NCBI GenBank assembly: GCA_016584305.1
Contig: JACEEZ010020019.1
Span: forward strand, 283,368 to 347,367
Length of the DNA stretch: 64,000 bases
DNA from: Chionoecetes opilio
Taxonomy: Eukaryota; Arthropoda; Malacostraca; Decapoda; Majidae
Direction of reading: 5' to 3'
In this document: in pieces, positions 1 through 11,332 of the stretch
Layout: the number at the start of each line of letters is the position of its first letter
Position numbering within the stretch: the stretch's first letter is position 1
Translations under genes and position numbers: made by a program
The notes under the pieces: model-generated
Seen by the model: only the letters and a program-made list of their open reading frames with translations
The model's database searches: none
Told to the model about the DNA's origin: nothing

Positions 1-3000
1 TTCGACAGCTTGATGGGAACCATATGCAAAATATTTATAAATCAATTCTTAGGCATCCCATTTAAGCAACTTGGAAGTAAATTTTCAAATTACATTCCAC
101 TCTTACCAAATTAATCTGTGTATTTATAAATATGTTACCTGTTATTAAAAGGGGACTTGAAAAATTGCACAGTTTGAATGTACAACATGGTTCATTACAG
201 TCTGGCAGACACAGCTTTAGTTTAAGACAAAAGGTTATTTCTTGTTGGGGAATTCTACTAGAAATATATGACTAAATATTTTCTTAAATACTTGTTTTAG
301 AATAGTTCCTTTAATTAGCATTATATTATATTTAATGGTATTTATAGAGATTATTAGAGTCTTAGTAACATAATAAACCTATTAAATAATTTTGATTGAA
401 TTCTTGTTGCAACATAGTGAAATGTCAAATATGTTTTCCATAGGTGAACTTAAAGTATAAAAGGTTTTGATAAATAACAAAAATTTTTTTTATATTATGA
501 AATTGTAAATACAGATTTTTTGATCTCAAATTAATTTAGACTACCACAATAATATTATTAATATAACATTTTTACTCCATGATTGAAGTTGAAAACAATA
601 ATGAATTTCCTACTAAACATTTTTGATCAAAAATTTAATATATTAATTTTTAATATTCATATTTAAGAGATACATGTTGTAAATAATAAAATCAGTCCTT
701 AAAGTATTTAGTTATCACAATTAATTATGAATTTTTTAATTTGCTTGTTAAGATAATACTTTGAACAAATTATTTTAACCCTTTCAATATAGTATATTTG
801 AGCAACAAGGTGATTTTCATGTACTGTATAGTATTATATTGCCAGCCTTTCATCATGAAGTACATATTATGATACATCCTATTTATTCTATTTGCCATAT
901 CATAAAAGTTTAGCTGTTGTATTTTGAAGTTCAATTCAGCTTTCTTTGACAAAATATGAACTGTAGACCAGTCTTTGAAGTAGATCATTGCAATGTACCT
1001 GAATAGAACTTTTCTGAAGGTTTCCCCAAAGCGAATGTTCCAAAAATTATTTTACCAGGGAAGCTAACAAGTGCTTTATATATAATTAAAGTTTAAAAAT
1101 TTTTAAATTTATTTTTAAAACTTTTTTTTAGAATTCGTTTTCTCAAATAATTTAATACCAAATTTTCCTTTGAAAATTTTGGGGAAAGTTTTTAACCAGT
1201 ATCCTTTTTTGTTTTCCCCATTTTCATGATAATTTTTAAAGAATTTAACAAATACTTATAAATTTATTATGTTTCATAAATTCAATTATTAATAATATAT
1301 TTAAGGAATATTTAATCATATTATTTTAAATTATTTAATTTATAAACATTTTTAATTTTATTCATTTTTATTAATATTACATTGGATATTATAATAATGT
1401 CCAAAATTTTTTTTTTTTGAAAGCAATAAAAAATTATGCCAGCCATTTAAATATATTTACAATAATCATGATCTTTATAAGAAGTCTATAAGTTGTGTAA
1501 GTAACGCTTTTAAATACATGGGACGAAGCTTTACCTAGAAGGCTCAAACTTAGTCTTTGGGAATTAATGGTTCTTTAAACCATTAGTTTTCCTTTACAAA
1601 CATGGTTTACTTAATTTTCTTAAAATAGTGGAAACTGTAGAAGCCTCAATTTGCTTTTGTCCATATTGTACATCATTGCTTGCTCTCAACACTGCTAAAT
1701 ATGAGTAGGGAGGGGACTGAAGGTTTTGAGGCTATCTGGCAATCATAGGGAAAGAGGTATATCTTCTAGAACATACATTTTGGTTTGCTATTTTTACCAG
1801 AAAAGGCCCATAGCATAATCATCAAGAGAGATTTGCTTTAAAGCCTGATGATACATTATTCAGACCCTGTGGTTGACTACAACCTTTTTTTCACATTTAG
1901 CAGTTTCTCACTATAACTTTTTTTTTTATTTATAGTTTCTTTGAAGAAGTTTCCTATTCATAAGTTAAGGTATGTATAAATACCAAATAGAATTAGTTAA
2001 TAGAATATTTTGCACTTTTTGAAGAGAAGACATGTGTGCTGCAAATGTAGACTTGTTATGGAAAACTAGCTCAAAATCAAGCTTACTTTAAGTTCGAAAT
2101 CTTTCAAATGCTAAGTGATACTAATTTTTTCTCCCATCTTTGCGCTACTGGAGTATTCAGGCTGACTAGCTATCTTTTGTTACTTCCAAATTGGAATTTC
2201 TAACCTAATAACAAATACTGTATGGAAGTTTGGTAATCTCTGAGGTCTGTTTTTCAATGACATCAAAAATAAAATATGTAATATAATATTTCATAGGAGC
2301 CAAATAACTTGTATTCAAGATATAGGAATTGTATAGGAAGCAAAAATATTCATGCAAAATCTTTATATAACATTTTTTTCAAGTGTGTGTATATACAGTA
2401 TTATGTTTTTTGTTTTTTTTGACAGGTAATTTAAATGCCATTTATAGCATATTTGTACATAAATGTTTTCCAAACTTGGTGTTTTTTCTTCTGTATCACA
2501 TAGCTTATAGACCTTGAGCCAATCAGAACACATTTTATCTTAAAGTAATCGTCCAGACCATTTTAAATGAATGGAGATACCTAACCCCTTACCCAAATCA
2601 ATTTCAGTTGCAATCTCTTATGCAAATACATTTCGGGGGTAAAGATATAGAAGGTGAAGAAGGAATGTTAATAACACATGTACGTATAGCTACCTACCAA
2701 GTGTTCCAGCTAGTCATCCATTGAATTATGTTACTATTACATTAGTGTTTCCCATACGATTCGGTTTGGCAGAACTTTTTATGGAAGATAAATCAGATAC
2801 ACAATTACTTCTCCAGGACATTGGCCACTTTTATGACAGGAGGAAAGCAAACTAATGTTTGTTTGTTATAGCTTTCAGGTGAAAGGCCTTATGACAAAAG
2901 TGGGTACAAAGGTCATATAGTTTACAGCCAATGTTCAACTCTAACTTGATCTCTTAAATATGATTTTCTCAGAAATCTGGCTGAGGATATGCTTTTCCCA

Positions 3001-3785
3001 ACACATGTTACAAACAAAGAAAAAATTGTAATTTCTTATATACAGTAGATATACTTTACCAATATGTTACAATTTTTTAATACATTAACAATAACAGGAC
3101 ATTTTTATCACACATTTACTAGCCTCTGATGTGTGGAGTAGACCATTTTTGGCTTCTTGTGTCTAATTTTCACATGTGCACATACAAAATCCACATTTAG
3201 CTACAGCAGGGTAGGCTCATTGACCTTTTACTCCTGCAAGACTACTCTAGGGTGACAAAACTGCTGCTCCTGGATGGCCATGAGGTCACTAACACATCCT
3301 GTGCAACATATCTCAACTTTATGTAATAAGGGGTTTAGCTTGAAAGCAAACATGCCCAGACTGCATCCACTCAGCTACAAATATGAACCTCAAGCCTTAC
3401 GGTTATGAGTTGTGCATGCTTACCTCTTCTCCACTTGGTAATAAAGAAAACAATATATTAATGAAAATGAAATCTATAGGTATGATTCTGCAGGAGGTGT
3501 CTTATTGTTCACAGGTCTAGTAAGGGAAGTTTGAGGGAGCAACTCATTGCTAGTCTGGTTGGATGATTTTACCTAATTATATTCCCTTATAATTAGTGCT
3601 GCTTAGATAGCAATTTAACCAAATTTCAAATTCAATACACTAACATTGCACAAGTCCTATAACAGAGAACATAATAATAATACTCCATCATATAGTGTTC
3701 AGGTGAACAGTAATTTACTAGTCCATAGTAAGTGAAAGCTGTTTGCTAATGTTGAATGGCTCTAGTAAACACATAATCTTCTTTC
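1..3785. other. AT-rich non-coding stretch, no gene seen
   Basis: Strongly AT-rich sequence with many poly-A and poly-T runs. I found no ORF with recognisable protein similarity on either strand, no tRNA-like box and no obvious terminal inverted repeat. It could be intergenic, intronic or a long 3' UTR of a gene outside the window. The stretch around 2400-3450 is a little less AT-biased but shows no coding pattern. Confidence 0.5.
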
Positions 3786-3789
3786 TAAA

Positions 3790-4226
3790 AGCATGTCCAG
3801 ATGAGCGGGCCCGATTGGCGGGTATACCCATCATCGGGCACATTTGACGGCCAAACCATTGAAATGCCTAATCCCCCATTGAGCGAAATCACCAGGCGGT
3901 GCCTGGTGGCTTGAGGAGCTACGACGTTGCCAGATACAAGTTAACATTGGGGATCCATACAAGGCTTGCCTCCCACTTATCACTTCGTTGTAACTTGGTT
4001 CCCATTATGAACTTATACACACAGCAATAATTATGCTACACAATACTTTCTTCGCAGTATTACTGGGCACCATATTTATCGTACCGCACTCGACAACCTA
4101 CTAGCATCGTCGGGCACGCCCGCCCATTCATCGACTCTGCCGTGTGGACAACATTTACTGGCATGCCCAGCAGAATTTGTCCGCCGACTGCACTGTCTGC
4201 CGACTGCACTGTCTGCTCGTCTGGAC
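3790..4226. mobile_element. MITE-like element, copy 1 of a tandem pair
   Basis: The ends are inverted repeats: GCATGTCCAGATGAGCGGGC at the left and the complementary GCTCGTCTGGAC at the right. The interior (GGGGATCCATA, ACAATACTTTCTTCGCAGTA, GGGCACCATATTTATCGTAC) is repeated with high identity in the neighbouring copy. It encodes nothing recognisable and is probably a non-autonomous DNA transposon. Confidence 0.65.
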
Positions 4227-4230
4227 TTAT

Positions 4231-4668
4231 GGCATGTCCAGACAAGCGGGCCGGATCGGCGGGCATGCCCGTCATCGGGCACATTTGACGGGCAAACCAT
4301 CAAAATGCCTGATGCCCCGTTAAGCGAAATCACCAGGTGGTGCCCGGTGGCTTGAGGAGCTACGACTCTGCCAGACGTATGTTAACATTGGGGATCCATA
4401 GAAGGTTTGCCTCCCACTTATCACTTAGTTGTAACACGGTTCAAATCAGGAACTTTATACACACATAAATTATTATGCTACACAATACTTTCTTCGCAGT
4501 AGCACTGGGCACCATATTTATCGTACCGCACTCAACAACATACTGGCATAGTCGGGCACGCCCGCCCATTCATCGACTGCCGTGTGGACGACATTCACGG
4601 GCATGCCCGGCAGAGTTTGTCCGCCGACCGCGCTGCCCGTTGGGCACGCCTGCTCGTCTGGACATGCC
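4231..4668. mobile_element. MITE-like element, copy 2 of a tandem pair
   Basis: The left end is GGCATGTCCAGACAAGCGGG and the right end is its near-complement, CTGCTCGTCTGGACATGCC. TTAA follows the right end and a similar CTAA precedes copy 1, so a TTAA target site is possible but not proven. The two copies are separated by only a few bases (TTAT), which suggests a tandem insertion or duplication. It lies about 90 bp past the UROS stop codon and so may sit in that gene's 3' UTR. Confidence 0.65.
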
Positions 4669-4757
4669 TTTAAGGAACACTCAAAATATAACTGGCCCAT
4701 TTAACAGCTCCAATAGAATTGTTTTTATAAATCTTACCATTTCCTCTAAATCTCGGT

Positions 4758-5525
4758 CTACTGGAGGCGAGCCAGCACATGGAGGAGGCCATCAGGGCTA
4801 GGGGAGGGACACACTCCCCACACAGACTGCTTGTGCTCTACGAGGGCTGTGTTGGTGGTTGGGCCAATGGCAACAATCTTCATACATACTGTGCTCATAT
4901 TGAGATCCTCAAAGGTAGGGAAGGCAAACTTGACTCCTGAGGGACTAAAAAAAACTACAGCATCAGGAATCTGTCCTCCTGCAGTTAGCTTCTGTATAGT
5001 GTGGCGGAGGTGAGGATGCGGAGAAGTTTGGTATATAGTGAGGGCACGGAAGTCACGGTCTTGTTGTGCCAGTAGCTTTGGTAGCTCATCCCGTCCCATG
5101 TTGCCACATGGATAAAAGAGAGGCTTGTCAAAGGGCTGTATCTCCCTAATGATGATGGGTGCAAGCTGCTGGGCATTGCCTGACTCCTGGCCGATGCTTG
5201 CCAATTTTAAGAGTTTTTGCACAGCTATTTGTGTTGCCTCACCAATGACAAACACCTTTTTTTCACTCCACTGATGGTGAATGCTCACAGCCAGCTTAGT
5301 ATAGATCTCTGCTACTGCCTCTACTGCACGCTGGCTGGTGAAGATGATCCCTGCATAGTCCTGTGGCCTCTGCAGTGAGTCTCTAAGTGGACCCTCATTG
5401 CACCACTGAAAAGAGAGAGTTGGCACCACCACTGCCAAGAAACCTGCCTGATCCAGGGCATCGCTGTAACGCTCATCATTACCCTCACTGGACTTAAAAA
5501 GCCACACAGTCTTCATTACTCTCAT
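4758..5525 (-). CDS. UROS: uroporphyrinogen-III synthase (heme pathway)
   Basis: The 255-aa product should close hydroxymethylbilane into uroporphyrinogen III with inversion of ring D, the fourth step of heme synthesis in the cytosol. Seen in the protein: IIFTSQRAVEA (60-70), LFYPCGN (136-142), TIYQTSPHP (163-171), FFSPSG (192-197) and AIGPTT (219-224). All match the animal UROS/HemD family as I remember it. The Tyr in IYQT corresponds to the active-site tyrosine (Tyr168) of the human enzyme. Length fits the family (human 265 aa). The frame is open from start to TAG with no intron, although the human coding region is split. Met1 at 5525 and Met4 at 5516 are both possible starts; the human protein begins MKVLLLK, which aligns better with Met4. 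No signal peptide is seen. Intronless coding could be ancestral, or this could be an intact retrocopy; an acceptor-like site upstream argues for a normal gene. Confidence 0.93.
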   Translation of the reverse strand: MRVMKTVWLFKSSEGNDERYSDALDQAGFLAVVVPTLSFQWCNEGPLRDSLQRPQDYAGIIFTSQRAVEAVAEIYTKLAVSIHHQWSEKKVFVIGEATQIAVQKLLKLASIGQESGNAQQLAPIIIREIQPFDKPLFYPCGNMGRDELPKLLAQQDRDFRALTIYQTSPHPHLRHTIQKLTAGGQIPDAVVFFSPSGVKFAFPTFEDLNMSTVCMKIVAIGPTTNTALVEHKQSVWGVCPSPSPDGLLHVLARLQ

Positions 5526-5609
5526 CTAATGCAGATATTCTATCTAATGCAGGTCATTCGCTCCATAACACTGTGTCCGATAGGCTGGCTGACCTATCAA
5601 TACCCACAC
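5526..5609 (-). other. UROS: probable 5' UTR part of the UROS coding exon, behind a splice acceptor
   Basis: On the minus strand a pyrimidine-rich tract ends in TTTTCATTACAG just before GTGTGGGTATTG, a good 3' splice site (exon would begin at 5609). Between it and the UROS ATG an upstream ATG (ATGGAGCGAATG) opens a short frame that soon stops. A second, weaker acceptor-like TTAG lies directly before the first ATG. An upstream non-coding first exon is therefore likely. Confidence 0.4.
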
Positions 5610-5612
5610 CTG

Positions 5613-6715
5613 TAATGAAAAGAATATCATTTTAGATTGTATTGATTGAATGCCCATCACTTTTTCATGAATGGTGGCTACTGAAGGAATATAGACTTAA
5701 GAAATTAATGCTGCTATGGACAAATGGCAAACTCTATTATCAAAAGCTTACATGTGCCCAATCACCTTTTCTTTTAATGTATTAAGATTCTTGGAATGTA
5801 CGCTTCAGCCTATAGATAAGTCGTCTGTAATGAGAAGACTTAAGAAATGTGTTCTGCCATGTTTGTAGAGTGTCATGGTATGTATAATATCTAAAAAAAA
5901 AAATTTGGTTCATGCTGTCAAAGTGATAATAAAGTTAATTGCTCGAAAAAACTTCCGCCATTGTCGTGACTTCACACACTGGTCAGGCGGGGCAACCGAG
6001 CCTCTACTGTGGGGTGACTCACCGTGACTGAGTGAGATAGCATGTACTAATATGGGTTATAATGGATGAGAACTTCGCGGTCTCTCAAGCCCTTACCACT
6101 CGCATTTTCTGTATTTTTTGTTGCCCAGTATACTGTGCAGTACTAATCTACTTCCGCATAACCTTCAAAACTTATACACAGATATTTTTTTTTAGTTGTC
6201 TAATAGCACACACAGACACACCTTCCTCCTTCGACTACTATTTCAAAACTGACTAGTGTTGAAAACCGGTGTTGAAAGTGGTTCAGGTTCAGGGAAAGGA
6301 TAGCCAATGACGGGCTCGAGAATTTTTTTCTCTGCCAATAGTCACGCTTCGCTACGTTAGCCAATCAAAGACGTTTCGGGAGCCAATCAAAGGCTGTATG
6401 TACTGTACACAGGCGGTTTTACTGTAAGCCTTTGATCTGAATCTGTACGGCTAGAAATGAATTGTGCAGGATGTGGATGGAGTGTGGGTGTCTGGGGGCG
6501 AAGTGGCGCAAAGCGGCGCTTTATCATAACATCCCCCTTTGCCAAAAGTATATCCTCCCTGGCACTACAATATACAGTGACTGTTGGAAAGGCTATGGTG
6601 GCATAAGCGACCTGGGATATACCCACAGAGTCGTGAACTAAGTCACTTTGTGACCCAACCACCATCTTCCGCCACTTCCTCCGGGAAATCGCTCGCTGCT
6701 TCCCACAACCTCAGT
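5613..6715. other. region upstream of UROS; possible promoter near 5940-6010
   Basis: 5940-6010 is GC-richer than its surroundings. On the minus strand it contains ACAATGGCGGAAG, a motif common around animal transcription starts, so a UROS first exon and promoter there is plausible but only inferred. 6300-6700 has moderate GC and no recognisable gene; its ORFs resemble no known protein. Confidence 0.25.
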
Positions 6716-6719
6716 AGGT

Positions 6720-6915
6720 AAGAGGGTTAAGGTTAGGTTAGGTTTAATGAAAACTTTATAAAGTTAGGGTTGGTATACTTTGTGGTTACGGTTAGGTTAG
6801 GTTTAATTAAGACATAAGGTTAGGTTAAGGTTAGGTATACTTAGTGGTTAAGGTTAAAGTTAGGTTAGGTTCAATGAAAACCTATAAGGTTAGGTTAGGG
6901 TTAGGTTTGGTACTT
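6720..6915. repeat. interstitial TTAGG-like repeat tract
   Basis: Degenerate runs of GGTTAGGTTAGGTT alternate with TTTAATGAAAAC and GTATACTTTGTGGTTA. The TTAGG core is the arthropod telomere unit, but here it belongs to a longer diverged repeat. The complementary form recurs at 7517-7823. Confidence 0.7.
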
Positions 6916-6969
6916 TGATCTATTCAATCACTTCCCTGTTATCTGAGACCCTGACTAATTTTTACCGGC

Positions 6970-7365
6970 CAAGTTTTAGTGCTTTTTCTTATGGAGATAC
7001 AGGCCCGTACCAAGAGTCATGATGAAGGTCGAGCGACGACCTTCGTCGACTGAGGAAGGGTACCATAAAAGGGATATTTTTCGGAACGAAGAGCAGCGAC
7101 GAAAGTCGGCATGAAGACACGGGGGTACCCGTGTCTTCATGCCGACCTTCGACCGTCGTCGCTGTTCTGCGTTCCGAAAAATATTTCTTTTATGGTACCC
7201 TTCCTCGGTCGTTCGTCGTTCGACCTTCATCATGACTCTTGGTACGGGCCACAGTGTTTTTAATGGAAACGACGACCATAAAATTCGGTGATTATTATTT
7301 TTTTTTTAAACTATGCGTTTCCGGAAAATAAAACTATCTCCATTAGAAAAAGCGGTAAAACTTTG
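6970..7365. mobile_element. MITE with TIRs ending in TAATGGAGATAG, hosting a hairpin
   Basis: The left end (AAGTTTTAGTGCTTTTTCTT ATGGAGATA) and the complement of the right end (AAGTTTTACCGCTTTTTCTA ATGGAGATAG) match over about 28 bp. A related terminus, AATGGAGATAGTTTTATTTT, borders the element at 61764-62017. No coding capacity is seen. Confidence 0.55.
7002..7250. mobile_element. near-perfect ~250-bp palindrome (hairpin element)
   Basis: The sequence from GGCCCGTACCAAGAGTCATG to its complement CATGACTCTTGGTACGGGCC reads the same on both strands apart from scattered mismatches, with the centre near 7127 (ACACGGGGGTACCCGTGT). The flanks are ACA on both sides, consistent with a 3-bp target-site duplication. 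It interrupts the surrounding MITE, so it was inserted later. Confidence 0.7.
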
Positions 7366-7516
7366 GAAGAAGTCCTTCACCCCTATCTTTTTTTTCTTCC
7401 CCCTATAGCCAACAAGCCTGGGGAACTGGCGGGAATACTGGGTTTTTGGGTGGGGGAAGCAAATATAAGTGATTTATGGCTCCCCCAAAAATCATCAAAG
7501 TCACTATATGTAAAAA

Positions 7517-7823
7517 TCTAACCTAACCTAACCTTAACCACAAAGTATACCTAACCTAACCTAACACAAGTAACCTAACCTTAACCACAAAGTATACCTA
7601 ACCTACTAACCAACACAAGTATACCTAACCAACCTAACCTATAACCACAAAGTATACCTAACCGAACCTAACCTAACCTTAACCACAAAGTATACCTAAC
7701 CTAACCTAACCTTAACCACAAAGTATACCTAACCTAACCTTAACCACAAAGTATACCTAACCTAACCTAACATAACCTTAACCACAAAGTATACCTAACC
7801 TAACCTAACCTTAACCACAAAAG
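7517..7823. repeat. tandem array of CCTAACC / CACAAAGTATACCTAACC units
   Basis: About eight degenerate units of roughly 30-40 bp combine TTAGG-complement repeats (CCTAACCTAACC) with a constant AACCACAAAGTATACC block. The array resumes at 8499-8545, directly past the inserted element at 7824-8497. Confidence 0.8.
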
Positions 7824-7976
7824 GCCTCTTCCATTTGTGCCCAAGTTGCATGAACCAGTTCTTTCAGTTTAGGGTTGGGTTCGCGTGTCACAAATGGAAC
7901 GCAAAAACCCCGTTTTTTGTTTACAAACTTTTATACTCAGCTGGCGAGGCAATTTTATACTCAGCTGGCGAGGCAA

Positions 7977-8073
<97 letters not shown>

Positions 8074-8497
8074 GAGTGAGAGAGAGAGAGATAACGAGAT
8101 AACGAGAGATAACAAGAGAGATAGCGAGAGATAACGAGAGATATAACTAAGCTATAGCTGCTATGTGAAGGGATCATATCACGTTTAAGATCGCGGGAAC
8201 GCATGGGCTCCACCAGCTATGTATGCCTCTTTGATGCCGTCTGACATCCTTTCCGACTCGTGCATGCGGAAAACCCTTCACGATAAGAGAAATAGGGCCC
8301 AAGGCGACCATTGTTTGTTATGAACTGAAAACTCTACCCAAGCTACCCACCTCTCAATGTGAGTAGAGAAAGTTCACGGGTTTTGCTGAGTCACTACGCG
8401 CTTTGCCTCGGACCCAGGTTTTCGTGCGCAAATGGAACGCCTGAGTTCTTGGGTTCCGTGAACTGGTTCTTGAAATGTCGCAAATGGAAGAGGCCTA
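7824..8497. mobile_element. TIR element inserted in the TTAGG-like array
   Basis: The ends are inverted repeats, AGGCCTCTTCCATTTGTG and CGCAAATGGAAGAGGCCT. The host repeat reads CACAAAGTATACC; here it is CACAAA, element, AAAGTATACC, so AAA is duplicated. A 3-bp duplication is typical of PIF/Harbinger elements, but no transposase is present. It holds the (GA)n tract and two copies of TTTATACTCAGCTGGCGAGG. Confidence 0.6.
7981..8145. repeat. (GA)n microsatellite, then GAGATAACGA variants
   Basis: About 90 bp of pure GA is followed by degenerate GAGAGATAACGAGA units. Long ORFs over it on both strands are low-complexity artefacts. Confidence 0.95.
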
Positions 8498-8545
8498 AAG
8501 TATACCTAACCTGAACCACAAAGTATACCTAACCTAACCTAACTG

Positions 8546-9449
8546 GACTTAGAATTTTTTGAGGCACCTCATATTTCATAGCGGCCGTGTGGGTTAACCA
8601 AGGCTGAGCGCACGCTGGAACCTTTACAGATGTGAAGTACAATAAGCATACAATACAGTGCGGTAGTTCATTTCAGTCAAAGCCGGAAGGATGGCCTATT
8701 TTTGGCCAGGAAAAATTGGTCAGTGTCTTTGAAAGTGACCGCGAAGTCCTCTTCCATTATTACCAGAGTTCCTATCGGCGACAGTTCCAGGTACCGTATG
8801 GGGACAGAAAGGAAACAGAGTATTATAAACTTCACAAAAGTGTTCATAATGCAGTGCTGGATGATAAGAACACAAAGAAGACAATGAATTAGGATGATAG
8901 TATAAGGACCGAAAACTAATGAAAATATTTTAGCACCCCAGGTGAAAGAAACAAAGGAAGAGTTGGCAAGTTTGTTAACGAAGGAGACAAAGTTGAAGAG
9001 GACTATAAATAGCGATACTAAGCGACAAAGATCACAAGAAGAGGAAGAAGCTAAGTGAACTATATGTATAGTATATGTGAGAACTGTATATACTATGTAT
9101 ATAGTGAGGACTATATGTGAAGTAAATGCTGCTGTAATGTCATTCAGATAAGCTTGGAGCAGTGCTTATGCAGTTTTTCTCTGCAGATTTACCCATATGA
9201 GATTACCGTGTAAATAAAATGATGCCTGAATAGTTCCCGGCGTAGCAACTCCGGTATTTGTTGAAGGGCAGCTCTTCCAGGCTGGTCCTCCCAAAATGAC
9301 AAATAAAGAGTTTTGTTTACATTGGGTCCTGCCTCCGACCTCGTCAGCTGATCGCAGACTTCCTCGGACCTCGAGAGAAAAAATAGTAGCTATCTATATT
9401 ACTTATAATATAAGCACAAGGTTAAACTATGAATGTAAAATCTATTCAG
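8546..9449. other. unassigned sequence, no gene recognised
   Basis: It contains an 86-codon frame at 8632-8892 (plus) that I do not recognise and that has no supporting signal. 9008-9050 (AGCGATACTAAGCGACAAAG, then GATCACAAGAAGAGGAAGAA) resembles motifs at 13548-13590 and 49720-49765, so it is likely part of a dispersed repeat. Confidence 0.4.
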
Positions 9450-9744
9450 CTACCGTAGACAACACTAAAGTCGTCAGGACAACTCATATAGTGTTTATGT
9501 TCTCAGTGTCCTCCCACCATCGTCGTCGCCCGAAAAAAAAACTAGTCGCGAAATTTGAAACCGTATATACTTGCAGATACATAGCATAAAACAACGCTGA
9601 AACAGGGTAGATTATACAGTCATGATATAAACTACTGTGTATCATCTTCAGTGGCACATAAAAATCAGTAGTGATGCTATAATTCGTAATATTATGGCGC
9701 CTGGCGACATTAGTGCAGGTGGCGACTATAGTGTTATCTACGGT
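9450..9744. mobile_element. small foldback / MITE-like unit
   Basis: CTACCGTAGACAACACTAAAG at the left pairs with CTATAGTGTTATCTACGGTAG at the right, a ~25-bp imperfect inverted repeat about 295 bp apart. No TSD is clear and no coding is seen. Confidence 0.35.
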
Positions 9745-10245
9745 AGTTATAATGGCACGTGAATATGTATCTCAAGGGATGAAATAAAAATAATATAATA
9801 AAAGTCTTTATATATGAAACCATAAAGTTTACAAATTTGATCCTTAAATAAAATTTTAATAATTGGGGTGTCAGAATGAAACTAATTAATTATATATCTT
9901 GTATTAGAAAATAAATAATAACAGAGCAAGGGTAAATAATAAATGATATTACATTTTACATATTGGGTTATTTTGATGACGGAGGGAGGGCTGAGGGCAG
10001 AGGCAGAGAGTGGTGTGTACTGTCTGTGACTCTGTGATACAGTGAGTTCAGAGTTCAGCAAGACCACAGCGGCAAGGCAGAAACACTTTATTGACGGGGA
10101 AATGGCGACCATCCTCTCCCAATACAGCACGACAGGGTTCTGTAAGTAAGGAGATTGTAAGAGAGCGAGGTAAAGTGTGAGAGTGAGGAAAGTGTGTGTG
10201 AGAGGAAAAGTGTTACTCCTGGCGGGGCGTAGTCACATCTCTTAC
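9745..10245. other. no feature recognised
   Basis: Mixed-composition sequence, AT-rich at its start. ORFs on either strand resemble no known protein. Confidence 0.4.
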
Positions 10246-10249
10246 AAAC

Positions 10250-10975
10250 CTACAATGGTTGGAGTACTGCCACATATCCTACACATAGGCTGTCATATTT
10301 CCTATACCCAAACCAGTATCCAGCACATTTCCTACACAAAACCCTCCTACAAATTTAGCAGTTTTGAGAGTAGTGACATATTTCCTACAAGGATACAGCG
10401 TAACTCCTACACCCCCTTAGTGGGGCGCCTCTGTACTCGGCGCTTCTGGCTCACTACACTCCTGACGACCTTGACCAGTCAACAAGTACTTAGCTTGTTA
10501 TATGTCCTTTCTGCGCAGTATTATGGAGCAACCAAAGCAGAGAGACAAGTATCGTTCACATTCAGACAAGAGTCGAGTTTAGGTTTTTCTCCATTCGTCG
10601 GGACAGACGGCATTACGGAGCCTTGTACTCCACTGTTCCTGGACCGAGCATGACTAATATTGAGGGGAACATCCGCTTCAACGCAGTGGTTTAATGTTTC
10701 ATTGTATATACGTATGTTTTAGTGAAAAATAGTGTTATTGCAATTAATGTGCTTTACAGATGCACATATTTACATACTGTCATAGCTCCTACACATAGGC
10801 GGTCATATTTCCTACACAAAAACAAGTGTCAAGCATATCTCCTACACCTACTGTGTGTAGGAGATATGCTGTATCTCTGTAGAAAATATGTCACTACTCT
10901 AAAATCTGCTAAATTTGTAGATGTGCTGTGTAGTATACATGGTGTAGGAAATGTGGCGCGCCCCTCTCCTGGCTC
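10250..10975. mobile_element. foldback element with TTCCTACA motifs
   Basis: The left arm includes AGTAGTGACATATTTCCTAC and AAATTTAGCAGTTTTGAGAG. The right arm has the complements (GTAGAAAATATGTCACTACT, CTGCTAAATTTGTAG). A shorter perfect hairpin, AGCATATCTCCTACAC / GTGTAGGAGATATGCT, lies at 10834-10871. It is non-coding, probably a non-autonomous foldback transposon. The 158-codon frame over the left arm is not convincing. Confidence 0.5.
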
Positions 10976-11332
10976 TGGGGTGGGAGTTCGTGTACATGTC
11001 AAAACAGACCAAACCTGGCATTTCTGATGTGTGTGAGTAAGGAAAATGGTTTATGCGTTTATATTCCGCAGGCGTTGGCGCGCTCCACATGCCTTTAAGC
11101 ATGCCTTTAACCTTTCATTCATTTTGGACCCATCAGTGCTCCCACATTCAGGATAATTACCCTATTTTAGGGTAATCAAGCTGATGTTGGGGTAATGTTT
11201 TTTTAGGGTAATTGGGAAAATTTTGGGGTAGTAATAAAGAATTGGGAGAATCAGACACATTAGCATTTATTTAGAACAAAACCAATTATCTTCTTTCTTT
11301 CTTGGAGCATTTTTGGAATAGTTTAGAGGCCC
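10976..11332. other. no gene; short GGGTAAT repeats
   Basis: 11155-11235 contains several degenerate TTTTAGGGTAAT units. Nothing else is recognisable. Confidence 0.35.

Noticed and set aside
7869..8213. ORFs across the GA microsatellite
   Set aside because: Arg-Glu or Leu-Ser low-complexity translation of simple repeat.
8632..8892. 86-codon ORF
   Set aside because: No recognised family, no splice or promoter context; could be chance.
10177..10653. 158-codon ORF
   Set aside because: Overlaps a non-coding foldback arm; composition not protein-like.
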